Part shown: in pieces, positions 1-6,682 of the stretch
Position numbering within the stretch: the first letter of the stretch is position 1
Layout of the letters: the number at the start of each line of letters is the position of its first letter
NCBI GenBank assembly: GCA_020631035.1
Contig: JAHDIA010000123.1
Coordinates: 2,467-11,500, forward strand
Direction: 5' to 3'
Length of the DNA stretch: 9,034 nt
DNA from: Chitinophagales bacterium
GTDB lineage: Bacteria > Bacteroidota > Bacteroidia > Chitinophagales > UBA2359
Notes under the pieces: generated by a model
What the model was told of the DNA's origin: nothing
The model's input: the letters and a program-made list of their open reading frames with translations, nothing else
Databases searched by the model: none
Made by a program: the position numbers and the translations under genes

Positions 1-1
1 A

Positions 2-145
2 TACATCTGTGTATATATAGGAGGTTACAACAAATGTGTTTATACTGGATGTCCAACTAAATTAGAGTTGCATAGAAAGTGGTGTGGATCTGATATTTCT
101 GGAGGTTATGTTTATAGGTGGTTATATGATGGATGCTGCGATTAG
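2..145 (+). CDS. C-terminal fragment of an unrecognised cysteine-rich protein (5' end outside the window)
   Basis: An open frame runs from the first complete codon of the window to a TAG at 143-145, giving 47 residues. No start codon lies in frame, so this is the tail of a longer gene. It has six cysteines (fragment residues 3, 12, 17, 28, 45, 46) and many Tyr and Gly. Two parts look like an imperfect repeat about 27 residues apart: GGYNKCVYTGC at residues 7-17 and GGYVYRWLYDGCC at 34-46, both fitting GGY-x(4-5)-Y-[TD]-G-C. The protein ends GCCD. A strong hairpin begins nine bases after the stop, which supports a real gene end. The cysteine spacing suggests a disulfide-bonded exported domain or a metal site; this is inference. 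I do not recognise the family. The stretch is short, so chance openness is possible. Confidence 0.5.
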   Translation, partial: YICVYIGGYNKCVYTGCPTKLELHRKWCGSDISGGYVYRWLYDGCCD

Positions 146-154
146 ATACCTTAC

Positions 155-194
155 AAAGAGGACTAAGAAGAGGATTCGCTTCTTAGTCCTCTTT
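155..194 (+). terminator. Perfect 16-bp hairpin between convergent genes, probable terminator
   Basis: The arms at 155-170 and 179-194 are exact reverse complements (AAAGAGGACTAAGAAG and its complement) around the 8-nt loop AGGATTCG. On the plus strand the right arm ends in CTCTTT and runs into TAATTTCTTTTC, a T-rich tail that suits termination of the Cys-rich gene ending at 145. On the minus strand the tail is only TTTGTAAGG, so termination of miaA would be weaker. The right arm contains the last codons and stop of miaA (183-185), so the hairpin is partly protein-coding. A bidirectional terminator is likely. Confidence 0.75.
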
Positions 195-1100
195 TAATTT
201 CTTTTCTATCAATTGAATAATCTTCTCCCAATCATTAGGGTGGAACCAATGATAATTGGGATCACGTCTAAACCAAGTGAGTTGGCGTTTGGCGTAGCGT
301 CGGGTATTGCGTTTGATGAGGCGTATGGCTTCATTTAGGTCGTATTCGTTGTTGAGGTAGGCAACGATTTCTTTGTAACCCACTGTTTGCATGGCATTGA
401 GATGGGCGTAGGGGAGTAGTTGTTTGACTTCCTCGACCAGTCCCATTTTCAACATTATATCCACTCTTTGATTGATGCGTTCGTATAGTTCTGCTCGGTC
501 TCTGTTGAGTACGATTTTGATGATTTTAAAAGGTCTTTCCTGTTTTTTGTTTTGTTGAAACTCCGCTATGCTTTTGCCAGAAGTAATTTTGATTTCTAGG
601 GCACGAATGAGGCGTTGTGGGTTGGCATTTTCGTCTTTGCTCAATTGGGCAAAGTAGTCTGAATCAATGTTTTTTAGCTTGTCTTGTAGGGCTGGAGTAC
701 CCCCTGCTTTTTGTAGTTCTTCCAGTTCTTTTCGTAATTCGGGGCTGGCTTTGGGCAAATCGTCAAAGCCATTGCAGACAGCATCTATGTACAAGCCCGA
801 ACCGCCTGTCATCAATACAATTTGGTGTTTTTGATGAAGTTGTGCGATTAGGGCGAGTGCATCTTTTTCGTATTGACCTGCATTGTAGGAAGTCGCTATG
901 TTTAAATTGTCGATGAAGTGATGGGTGGCAAGTTGTAGTTCTTCGGCTGTTGGTTTGGCGGTTCCAATGTTCATTTGCTGGTACATTTGGCGAGAATCAC
1001 AGGAGAGGATTTCGGTTTGGAAATGTTGTGCCAGCCGAATGCAAGAGTCGGTTTTTCCCACACAAGTAGGACCTGTTAGAACAACTAAGAACTTTTTCAT
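183..1100 (-). CDS. miaA: tRNA dimethylallyltransferase MiaA
   Basis: This cytoplasmic enzyme transfers a dimethylallyl group from DMAPP to N6 of A37 in tRNAs that read codons starting with U; MiaB often then thiomethylates the product. The 305 residues are a normal length. Family motifs occur in order: P-loop GPTCVGKT (10-17), DSRQMY followed by IGTAKP (35-50), HHFID (about 61-65), GGSGLYIDA (about 100), the RLIRALE substrate helix, QTVGYKE, and the C-terminal TRRYAKRQLTWFRRD tRNA-binding stretch. The P-loop has Cys13 where Ala or Gly is usual, a minor change. The ATG at 1098-1100 puts the P-loop at residue 10, as expected for the family. The gene stands alone: a terminator ends the upstream gene about 30 bp before its start, and its stop lies inside a hairpin shared with a convergent gene. 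Confidence 0.97.
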   Translation of the reverse strand: MKKFLVVLTGPTCVGKTDSCIRLAQHFQTEILSCDSRQMYQQMNIGTAKPTAEELQLATHHFIDNLNIATSYNAGQYEKDALALIAQLHQKHQIVLMTGGSGLYIDAVCNGFDDLPKASPELRKELEELQKAGGTPALQDKLKNIDSDYFAQLSKDENANPQRLIRALEIKITSGKSIAEFQQNKKQERPFKIIKIVLNRDRAELYERINQRVDIMLKMGLVEEVKQLLPYAHLNAMQTVGYKEIVAYLNNEYDLNEAIRLIKRNTRRYAKRQLTWFRRDPNYHWFHPNDWEKIIQLIEKKLKED

Positions 1101-1107
1101 AGAAGGG

Positions 1108-1115
1108 CAAAGCTA
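1108..1115 (-). promoter_or_regulatory. Possible Bacteroidota -7 element for miaA
   Basis: Read on the minus strand, TAGCTTTG matches the Bacteroidota -7 consensus TAnnTTTG exactly. It lies between the terminator of the upstream gene and the miaA start, with 7 nt between the element and the ATG, so a transcript would be nearly leaderless. No good TTG -33 box is visible at the usual spacing, because the T-tract of the terminator occupies that region. An 8-mer match can occur by chance, so this is a weak call. Confidence 0.25.
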
Positions 1116-1129
1116 GCAGAATAGATTTG

Positions 1130-1166
1130 AAAAAAAAAATCCATTTGCTGTCTTAGCAAATGGATT
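1130..1166 (-). terminator. Rho-independent terminator of the metalloprotease gene
   Basis: The arms at 1138-1149 and 1155-1166 form a perfect 12-bp stem (AATCCATTTGCT on the plus strand and its complement) around a 5-nt loop. On the minus strand the stem is followed directly by an uninterrupted run of T (plus-strand A tract ending at 1139). It sits about 70 bp past the stop of the minus-strand gene at 1238 and upstream of miaA, so it ends that transcript and insulates miaA. This is the clearest terminator in the window. Confidence 0.9.
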
Positions 1167-1237
1167 GTCTACAATGAAAAATGATTGGCTATTTGTTCTT
1201 AAATTTAAGATTGTATGTATGTATTTGTGTAATGTTT

Positions 1238-3526
1238 TTAGTATTGAATACAGTCGATTCCGACTTTGCTTTTGTTTTGAGTCCATAAATTGTAATCGTG
1301 GTTGTTGACGACGCCATTGCCATCGCCATCCCAACTTACATATTGACCAATGATGGCATTGTTGCTTCCCCACAAATTGAAATCAATATTGTTGATGATA
1401 CCATTGCCATCGTAGTCGCCAGAATAAAGCACATATCGGCCATTTTTGGCTTTGAGTTGTTGGGTGCCCATTGCTTTGTTGACACTATTGGTAAAGTCGT
1501 AAACCTGATCGGAATTGTCTGTTAGTGAAACAGGATTTCTAGTAGCAATACTCAAGTGAGTAGCATGGTGAACGGCTATGTAGTACTGATCACTGTAGTT
1601 GCCATCAAAAGAGACACCAGGAGTACCATCAACAGATATAATGTTTCCATCTTCAGTCAAGAGTGCTGCTTTTTGAGCAATGACTACTGATTCATCACTT
1701 TCAGAACGCAACTCTAAGAATATCCAATCAACAGCATTGGATGGCATATTGGCAGTACTATTCATGCTTTCAGTCCCATTGTAATTCCAAGGTTCCTTAT
1801 TGAAGGGCTGTGAACTTGGTAATAAATCGGTCATATAAAGTGAATTGTCCATAATGATAGAATTGTCTGTAAGCAAACCTTCTAATAGGACTTTGCCATA
1901 AAACCTTGGACCATAGTCAGGACCATTGGTTCCACAACTTAAGGAAGTAGGGCAGCTAGAAAAATCGTATTGTTGGTAACCTACAAACTCACTAGGTAGT
2001 TCATATGCCTTATTTTGGTCGCAGTAAGCATCTTCTAGTAAACTTTCTTGTACAACGTGCATACAGCCAGCAATATCGTCACAAACCACAGGTTCACGTC
2101 TCATACTATTGTAACCATAGGCAAAGTACATTACAGCCTCTGAATTGAGGACATGTTTGAGTTGTACACCGTGCATTACCTCGTGTACAGCAACTGATTC
2201 AAAATCAAGTGTGCTGTAAGGAAAGCCTGTACTGAAATTCCAATTAACCACAGGAGAGCCAGAATTGTGTCTACGAAAAACCACATCCATACCCGTTACT
2301 TCCCAATTGCCCCCACATTTTTTGTATTGGGCAAACAAAAGTCCTACAGGTGCGCCAAGTGGTTGAGCATCGTTGTCAAACATTACCACATTTTCACCAT
2401 CATCTCCATAAGTATTCTTATTGGTGGTGCCAGAAGCAGTGATATTGAAGCCAACGGAACGCAAAGTAGTGATGGCTCTTTCAAATGGAGCCTTGGCAGG
2501 AGAGTTACTAAAGTTGACACCTCCATTGTTGCTATTGGTCGAATATTTTAATGTATACCCTCCCAAGCCATTCTCATTGGCTAAAACGGTTGGGCCAGGG
2601 GTACTACCTGCATTGGATCTTGAAAATACAATATATACCTCTTCTGTGGAAGTTGTTGTCCCTCCATTACTGGTAACTTTAATGGGACCTGAACCAACTT
2701 TGGTTGGCAAGGTAAGTTCAATGGTTGTATTGGTCCAACTAACAATGTTGTCATTAGGGATTTGTATATAGGTTTGACCACCTGTATCGGGATTGCGTAG
2801 TTCTATTTTGCTAGAACCCGTTAGAGAACCAAAATTATCTCCATAAATGGTTAAGATGGTTTCTGTTCCAGAACTGATGTATTGAGGATATAAACATTGA
2901 ACATCAGGTGCCATTGCTGCATCCTTATTAGATTGCTCTTGAGTATCTTGGGTTTTACTAGAATTGACAATTTGCAAATAATTCATTTCTTCAAACGTTT
3001 TCTTGGTCGTTTGTTGGATGCGTTTGTAAAGACTTGCTTGAATATTGTCATAGTTCTCAAATGCCCCTTTTGCCTTGGCTGTATGAAGATCATATTCAAC
3101 AAAACCTTGGCTTACTTCAGTAGCATAATATTGTTGAGCAGCAGTATAATTGGATTTATTCTCTAATTTGGAAGTGTGTGCTTGGTTTAGAATGAAAATG
3201 CCTATCTGACCGACATTGAGTGTAAGAGAAGGAAATACTTCTTGCATCATATCTCCAACAATTCCTCCTTCAGTTATTAGAAGTAGCTCATCTGTAGCTA
3301 ATGTACCTTTGAACAGTTTGTAAACCATCAACTTATGAGCTGTAAATATTTTAGTTTGGTCTTTTCCCCAATATGAATATTTGTCAATGACTTGGGCTTC
3401 AACGACCAATTCGTTGTCATCAACCCTATTTTCCAAAGATGTGGGCAGTATTAGGCAGTTGGCTTGAACTATACTCACAGACAAAAGGGTAGTTAGAAGA
3501 CAACATAGTAGTTGAATAATTTTCAT
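1238..3526 (-). CDS. Secreted matrixin-like zinc metalloprotease with IPT/TIG and dockerin-like domains
   Basis: The 762 residues begin with a signal peptide (about 1-22, cleavage after VQA). An N-terminal region of about 180 residues resembles one I recall in front of Bacteroidota matrixins. An IPT/TIG immunoglobulin-like domain follows at about 209-302 (YGDNFG at 228-233). The catalytic part has HEVMHGVQLKH at 448-458: zinc ligands His448, His452 and His458, general base Glu449, and a Met-turn at Met466 (SEAVMYF), spaced as in matrixins. The eighth motif position is Gln455 instead of the usual metzincin Gly. The C-terminus has two EF-hand-like calcium loops, DYDGNGIINNID (704-715) and DGDGNGVVNNHD (733-744), each followed by a conserved Trp, as in dockerin-type repeats. 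It ends in CIQY without an obvious type IX sorting domain. Role: probably an exported calcium-stabilised protease; its substrate is unknown. It is a single-gene unit with its own terminator. Confidence 0.88.
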   Translation of the reverse strand: MKIIQLLCCLLTTLLSVSIVQANCLILPTSLENRVDDNELVVEAQVIDKYSYWGKDQTKIFTAHKLMVYKLFKGTLATDELLLITEGGIVGDMMQEVFPSLTLNVGQIGIFILNQAHTSKLENKSNYTAAQQYYATEVSQGFVEYDLHTAKAKGAFENYDNIQASLYKRIQQTTKKTFEEMNYLQIVNSSKTQDTQEQSNKDAAMAPDVQCLYPQYISSGTETILTIYGDNFGSLTGSSKIELRNPDTGGQTYIQIPNDNIVSWTNTTIELTLPTKVGSGPIKVTSNGGTTTSTEEVYIVFSRSNAGSTPGPTVLANENGLGGYTLKYSTNSNNGGVNFSNSPAKAPFERAITTLRSVGFNITASGTTNKNTYGDDGENVVMFDNDAQPLGAPVGLLFAQYKKCGGNWEVTGMDVVFRRHNSGSPVVNWNFSTGFPYSTLDFESVAVHEVMHGVQLKHVLNSEAVMYFAYGYNSMRREPVVCDDIAGCMHVVQESLLEDAYCDQNKAYELPSEFVGYQQYDFSSCPTSLSCGTNGPDYGPRFYGKVLLEGLLTDNSIIMDNSLYMTDLLPSSQPFNKEPWNYNGTESMNSTANMPSNAVDWIFLELRSESDESVVIAQKAALLTEDGNIISVDGTPGVSFDGNYSDQYYIAVHHATHLSIATRNPVSLTDNSDQVYDFTNSVNKAMGTQQLKAKNGRYVLYSGDYDGNGIINNIDFNLWGSNNAIIGQYVSWDGDGNGVVNNHDYNLWTQNKSKVGIDCIQY

Positions 3527-4042
3527 GGTCAGATAATTGAATTAATTAAGAGGGAAAAGTTTGTAAATGTTCTCAATAATATTCAAAGGGAAAATTAGAT
3601 AGGAGGTATAGTGATTTTTACGAAAAAATAGAGAATGATGTTACTTGAAATATATATTTTTTTGTATTTGATCCTTCATTGTGCGTTTATAGAATGAGTG
3701 AGGGTTTTTATAATTATTTGATTATCAATATGGATACAAAGGGGAACAAAATAGGCTTTTAACATATATTTAGAAATATATAAATGTTTTCTGTTAATTG
3801 AATGTCTTTGAATTACAAATATTTGAGAATTTGTTTTTTAATTAATATATGTTGTTTTTGTGGTTTTTGAGCCTTTTTTTGATGGAAAAAGGGACGATAA
3901 ATTTTTAGGAATTGAATTTTTTTAATTTTTTGACCATAAGCGTTGGATGAGCGGGCGGATGAGCTTTAAGACGTAGCCAAAAACATGCGTTGGTTAACCA
4001 GGGTAAACGCAGCCATGAAAGACCTACGTTGCAGCAAAATAA
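3527..4042. other. Gene-free intergenic stretch between two minus-strand genes
   Basis: About 515 bp without a convincing gene. The part at 3527-3930 is very AT-rich, with homopolymer runs and only weak AT inverted repeats. I found no clear match to TAnnTTTG on the minus strand, although the protease promoter must lie here. The part at 3931-4036 is sharply GC-richer and is described separately. No terminator with a T-tract is evident after the DUF4230 gene that ends at 4043. Confidence 0.7.
3931..4036. repeat. Compact GC-richer element with nested inverted repeats, candidate interspersed repeat or structured RNA
   Basis: Base composition changes abruptly here from an AT-rich flank. Inside are: an 8-nt direct repeat GGATGAGC at 3945-3952 and 3957-3964; GCGTTGG at 3940-3946 and again at 3987-3993; an outer inverted pair ACGTAG (3971-3976) with CTACGT (4024-4029); an inner stem TGCGTT (3986-3991) with AACGCA (4006-4011); and the perfect palindrome TGGTTAACCA at 3991-4000 in the loop. 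On the minus strand it starts a few bases after the DUF4230 stop, and the same frame stays open for about 43 codons past that stop. A dispersed repeat, a remnant of a mobile element, or a 3'-UTR RNA structure are all possible. That it is not ordinary spacer is seen directly; its identity is inference. Confidence 0.4.
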
Positions 4043-4684
4043 TCAGAAATTTTCTATGACCCTTAAATCGTCAAAATGTTTGAGTTGTGTGATACGGCTG
4101 TTGTCAACAATGGTCCAACCCAGGTAATCGGACAATAATTCGAGGTCCCTGAATTCTTCAATGACCCGTTCTTTTGCCATTTCGTAGAGATTGCTTTCCC
4201 GAACGAGTTTGCGGATTTGTTCCACCGCATCTTTGTTCATTTTGTTGAGTTCCTCTATGGTAAATTCGTTGAAGGTACTTTCTTGAAGGTCGTAGTATTG
4301 AATATCGGGTTCGATCATCAATTCGGGCTCAGGTATTTCTTCGATGATGAGTTGTTTGTTTGTTTCGTCAATGGTGTAGACCAATTTACGCAAGTCGATG
4401 CTGATGGCCGCTTTTGCTGTCACTTTGAGAATGGCTTTTTTCTCAAAAGAGAGGTAGTCATAAAACATTTTGTAGGCGTCTTTGTAACTAAAGACCTCGG
4501 AGAAGGTACTTTCGACCAGCACCAATTTGCTGACATTCTCAATTTTTTCTACCAATACATCCGCTTCTTGTGTGACGTCGTGGTGGGGCAGTAGCTGTTT
4601 GCTAAAGTAAAATTTGGAGGCGGCTACTCCAATAACCAGTGCCAATAGCACAAATTGGAGGATTTTTAGTAGATTAAACTTCAT
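4043..4684 (-). CDS. DUF4230 family membrane-anchored protein
   Basis: I chose the ATG at 4682-4684 (213 residues) because the frame then starts MKFNLLKILQF and goes straight into one N-terminal membrane segment (about 5-23). An ATG 16 codons upstream (4732) would add a polar, unmotivated leader and would begin within an inverted repeat. The rest is a soluble domain: VLVESTFSEVFSYKD (the family's conserved 'sEv.sykd' region), then EKKAILKVTAKAAISIDL, an IPEPE motif, YYDLQESTFNEFT, and an amphipathic C-terminal half ending near LGWTIV. These are hallmarks of DUF4230 proteins as I remember them. No reaction is known for the family. The topology suggests most of the protein sits outside the cytoplasmic membrane. 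The gene is divergent from the RDD-MoxR group, with about 128 bp between the chosen starts. Confidence 0.85.
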   Translation of the reverse strand: MKFNLLKILQFVLLALVIGVAASKFYFSKQLLPHHDVTQEADVLVEKIENVSKLVLVESTFSEVFSYKDAYKMFYDYLSFEKKAILKVTAKAAISIDLRKLVYTIDETNKQLIIEEIPEPELMIEPDIQYYDLQESTFNEFTIEELNKMNKDAVEQIRKLVRESNLYEMAKERVIEEFRDLELLSDYLGWTIVDNSRITQLKHFDDLRVIENF

Positions 4685-4727
4685 AGTATGAAACGAATTT
4701 ACTGCTTTTGTGGTTTTTTCAAGTAAA

Positions 4728-4756
4728 AGCACATCAAAATATTTATTTGATGTGCT
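4728..4756. promoter_or_regulatory. Perfect 11-bp inverted repeat in a divergent intergenic region, operator or leader hairpin
   Basis: AGCACATCAAA at 4728-4738 and TTTGATGTGCT at 4746-4756 are exact reverse complements around the 7-nt spacer ATATTTA. The repeat lies 44 bp upstream of the DUF4230 start and 57 bp upstream of the RDD start. As DNA it could be an operator for a dimeric regulator of both genes. As minus-strand RNA it is a hairpin followed by TTTTACTT, which could act as a weak attenuator in the DUF4230 leader. No upstream minus-strand gene exists for it to terminate, which favours a regulatory role. Confidence 0.45.
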
Positions 4757-4812
4757 ATATAACGATATTTATCCTTACATTTAACAAGCTTAATCTTCTT
4801 AGTATTGCATTT

Positions 4813-5547
4813 ATGAGAACAGTAAAAGTTAGAACCACCCAAAATATAGATTTGGAGTATGCCATAGCAGGTTTGGGTCCTCGTATTTTGGCAGGTTTGA
4901 TTGATTCTATCCTATTCTTAGCCCTGTATGCGGTTACTTTTTTGATTTTTACAAGTTTGGTAGGAGAGGGATTGGGTCGTTTGGGAGATACAATATTTTT
5001 AATTGTTGCAGGCTTGTATGCTTTTTTGTTTGTGTTCTACAATTTGTTGTGTGAGATTTTTATGAACGGACAAAGCATTGGCAAGCGGATTATGGACATT
5101 CGAGTGGTTCGATTGGACGGTGCCCAACCAACATTGGGCAATTATTTGGTCCGTTGGGTACTTAGGTTGATAGACTGCATTTTTACCAGTTATGGTTTGG
5201 CGATAGTCTTAATTGCTGCTACAGAAAAAGGGCAACGCTTGGGAGATATGGCGGCTGGAACCACTGTTGTTTCTTTGAAAAAACAGCCTGTGTTTGCAGA
5301 AACCATTTTTGAGTCCTTTGAAGAAGACTATGAGGTGAAATATCCAGAAGTAAGGCAATTAACAGACAAAGACATACAACTCATCAAAGATGTGCTCAAT
5401 GAGTCGAAGCATGTAGAAAATACCAATATAATAATGACACTTGCAAAGAAACTGGAGGATACATTAGAAGTAAAATCTCAACAAGCTCCTAAGCTATTTG
5501 TCAAAACTTTATTAAAAGATTACAATTATCTAAATTCAGATTTTTAA
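4813..5547 (+). CDS. RDD family integral membrane protein
   Basis: I chose the ATG at 4813, giving 244 residues that start MRTVKVRTTQNIDLEYAIAG, the usual N-terminus for Bacteroidota RDD proteins. A longer frame from 4708 would run through the inverted repeat. RDD signatures are PRILAGLIDSILF (Arg24, Asp31) at the first membrane segment, a second segment at about 60-80, the loop GQSIGKRIMDIRVV (86-99), a third hydrophobic segment at about 120-137, and GQRLGDMAAGTTVV (Asp145). A soluble tail of about 85 residues (from about 160) contains YPEVRQLTDKDIQLIK and ends in KDYNYLNSDF; I recall similar tails in other Bacteroidota RDD proteins. The family's function is unsettled, with transport suggested for some members. 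The stop is 4 nt before the moxR start, so the two form an operon. Confidence 0.9.
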   Translation: MRTVKVRTTQNIDLEYAIAGLGPRILAGLIDSILFLALYAVTFLIFTSLVGEGLGRLGDTIFLIVAGLYAFLFVFYNLLCEIFMNGQSIGKRIMDIRVVRLDGAQPTLGNYLVRWVLRLIDCIFTSYGLAIVLIAATEKGQRLGDMAAGTTVVSLKKQPVFAETIFESFEEDYEVKYPEVRQLTDKDIQLIKDVLNESKHVENTNIIMTLAKKLEDTLEVKSQQAPKLFVKTLLKDYNYLNSDF

Positions 5548-5551
5548 AACA

Positions 5552-6598
5552 ATGGATGATACCACAATTCCCCAAGACGGGTTGGATGACAACTCATTGG
5601 AAGCAAACATAGAACAGCAAGATGCCATTTTTTCAAGCAGACTCGATTTGCAACCCATACAATCTGCCATTCAAAACATTGAGTCCGCCATTCGGAGTGT
5701 CATTGTAGGGCAACAAGAAATGATTGATTTGTTGATGGTTTGTTTGCTTGCCAAGGGGCACGCACTCATTGAAGGGGTGCCAGGAACAGCTAAAACCTTG
5801 ACCGCCAAATTGTTGGCAAAAACGGTCGATACGGACTTTTCTCGTATTCAGTTTACGCCCGATTTGATGCCTTCGGATGTATTGGGTACTTCCGTCTTCA
5901 ATTTTAAAAGCTCCGATTTTGACTTTAAAAAAGGGCCTATTTTTTCCAACATCATTTTGATAGATGAGATCAATCGTGCGCCTGCCAAAACTCAAGCAGC
6001 TCTTTTTGAGGTGATGGAAGAAAGGCAAATTACAATGGATGGCGTGCGCTATAAGATGACGGAACCCTTTATGGTCTTGGCAACACAAAATCCTATCGAA
6101 CAAGAAGGAACTTACCGATTGCCAGAAGCTCAACTAGATCGTTTTTTGATGAAAATTGAAGTGGGCTATCCTACAGAAAAGGATGAGTTGCAAATTCTTA
6201 GAGGCTTTCACGGAGACAGTGCTTACGACAAGCAAAATTTAGAAAATGTACAAGCGGTTGTCAATGCCAGTGATTTGGAGCAGTTTAGAAAGCTGGTCAA
6301 TCAGGTACAGGTGGAGGAAAAGTTGCTCTTGTACATCACCCAAATTGTAGGGCAAACCCGTAACAACAAAGATTTGTATTTGGGGGCGTCTACTAGAGCT
6401 TCGCTTGCTTTGTTGGCAACTTCTAAGTCTTATGCTTTGATGCAAGGGCGAGATTTTGTGACACCTGAAGACATTCAGAAGATGGCAATTCCTGTGATGC
6501 GCCATAGAATTATACTGAGTCCAGAAAGAGAAATGGAGGGGTTGTCTGCGGATTATGTGATTGAGCGGTTGTTGCAGAGAGTGGAGGTGCCGAGGTGA
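5552..6598 (+). CDS. MoxR-type AAA+ ATPase
   Basis: This 348-residue cytoplasmic ATPase of the MoxR family (AAA_3 core plus AAA lid) probably remodels or activates proteins with a von Willebrand A-like fold, here most likely the DUF58 protein two positions along. Visible motifs are Walker A EGVPGTAKT (74-82, Lys81), Walker B IILIDEINR (134-142, Asp138 and Glu139), the conserved AALFEVMEERQIT helix, sensor 1 LATQNPIEQEGTY (Asn170), and LPEAQLDRF with the candidate arginine finger Arg187. The lid region carries LYLGASTRASLAL and ends with the RHRIILSPEREMEG segment typical of the family. About 35 acidic, variable residues precede the conserved core. Its ATG follows the RDD stop by 4 nt, so it is translationally linked to that gene. 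Confidence 0.95.
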   Translation: MDDTTIPQDGLDDNSLEANIEQQDAIFSSRLDLQPIQSAIQNIESAIRSVIVGQQEMIDLLMVCLLAKGHALIEGVPGTAKTLTAKLLAKTVDTDFSRIQFTPDLMPSDVLGTSVFNFKSSDFDFKKGPIFSNIILIDEINRAPAKTQAALFEVMEERQITMDGVRYKMTEPFMVLATQNPIEQEGTYRLPEAQLDRFLMKIEVGYPTEKDELQILRGFHGDSAYDKQNLENVQAVVNASDLEQFRKLVNQVQVEEKLLLYITQIVGQTRNNKDLYLGASTRASLALLATSKSYALMQGRDFVTPEDIQKMAIPVMRHRIILSPEREMEGLSADYVIERLLQRVEVPR

Positions 6599-6601
6599 TT
6601 T

Positions 6602-6643
6602 AAAATTGAAGATTTAAGATTCAAAATTCAGGATTGAAAATTT
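6602..6643 (+). repeat. Three tandem copies of a 14-nt AT-rich unit
   Basis: The units are AAAATTGAAGATTT (6602-6615), AAGATTCAAAATTC (6616-6629) and AGGATTGAAAATTT (6630-6643). They agree pairwise at 10 or 11 of 14 positions, consensus ARRATTSAARATTY. A fourth unit seems to begin (AAAATT at 6644-6649) and then diverges into what reads as coding sequence for the next protein. The array starts three bases past the moxR stop and fills the moxR-DUF58 junction. Similar short AT-rich tandem arrays occur between genes in some bacteria; the mechanism is unknown to me. Confidence 0.6.
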
Positions 6644-6682
6644 AAAATTAGTTTTCTGAGAAATTTATATTTAAATAATCGT

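Noticed and set aside
20..60. GGAGG followed by an ATG at 34, resembling a ribosome binding site and start
   Set aside because: That ATG frame stops after eight codons, and the GGAGG lies within the longer open frame that ends at 145.
617..1116. Plus-strand open frames opposite miaA
   Set aside because: They lie within a confidently identified gene on the other strand and look like random Cys- and Arg-rich translation.
1293..1420. Repeated short segments at the protease 3' end, as if a DNA repeat or CRISPR-like array
   Set aside because: They are two coding copies of a calcium-binding loop about 29 residues apart; there are only two and they have no spacer structure.
1298..1525. A plus-strand frame opposite the dockerin-like end of the protease, with a repeated Ile-Ala-Ile pattern
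   Set aside because: Its periodicity is the complement of the calcium-loop repeats on the minus strand; there is no independent sign of a gene.
3761..3788. AT-only inverted repeat (AACATATATTT with its near complement)
   Set aside because: The stem is purely A-T, has a bulge and only a 2-nt loop, so it is what AT-rich spacer gives by chance.
4708..4812. An upstream ATG that would extend the RDD protein by 35 residues
   Set aside because: The extension crosses the inverted repeat and the divergent promoter region and precedes the family-typical N-terminus that begins at 4813.
5633..6133. A 166-codon open frame on the minus strand inside moxR
   Set aside because: It is antisense to the conserved MoxR core, and its translation shows no domain or signal. 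It is a shadow of the strongly coding plus strand.
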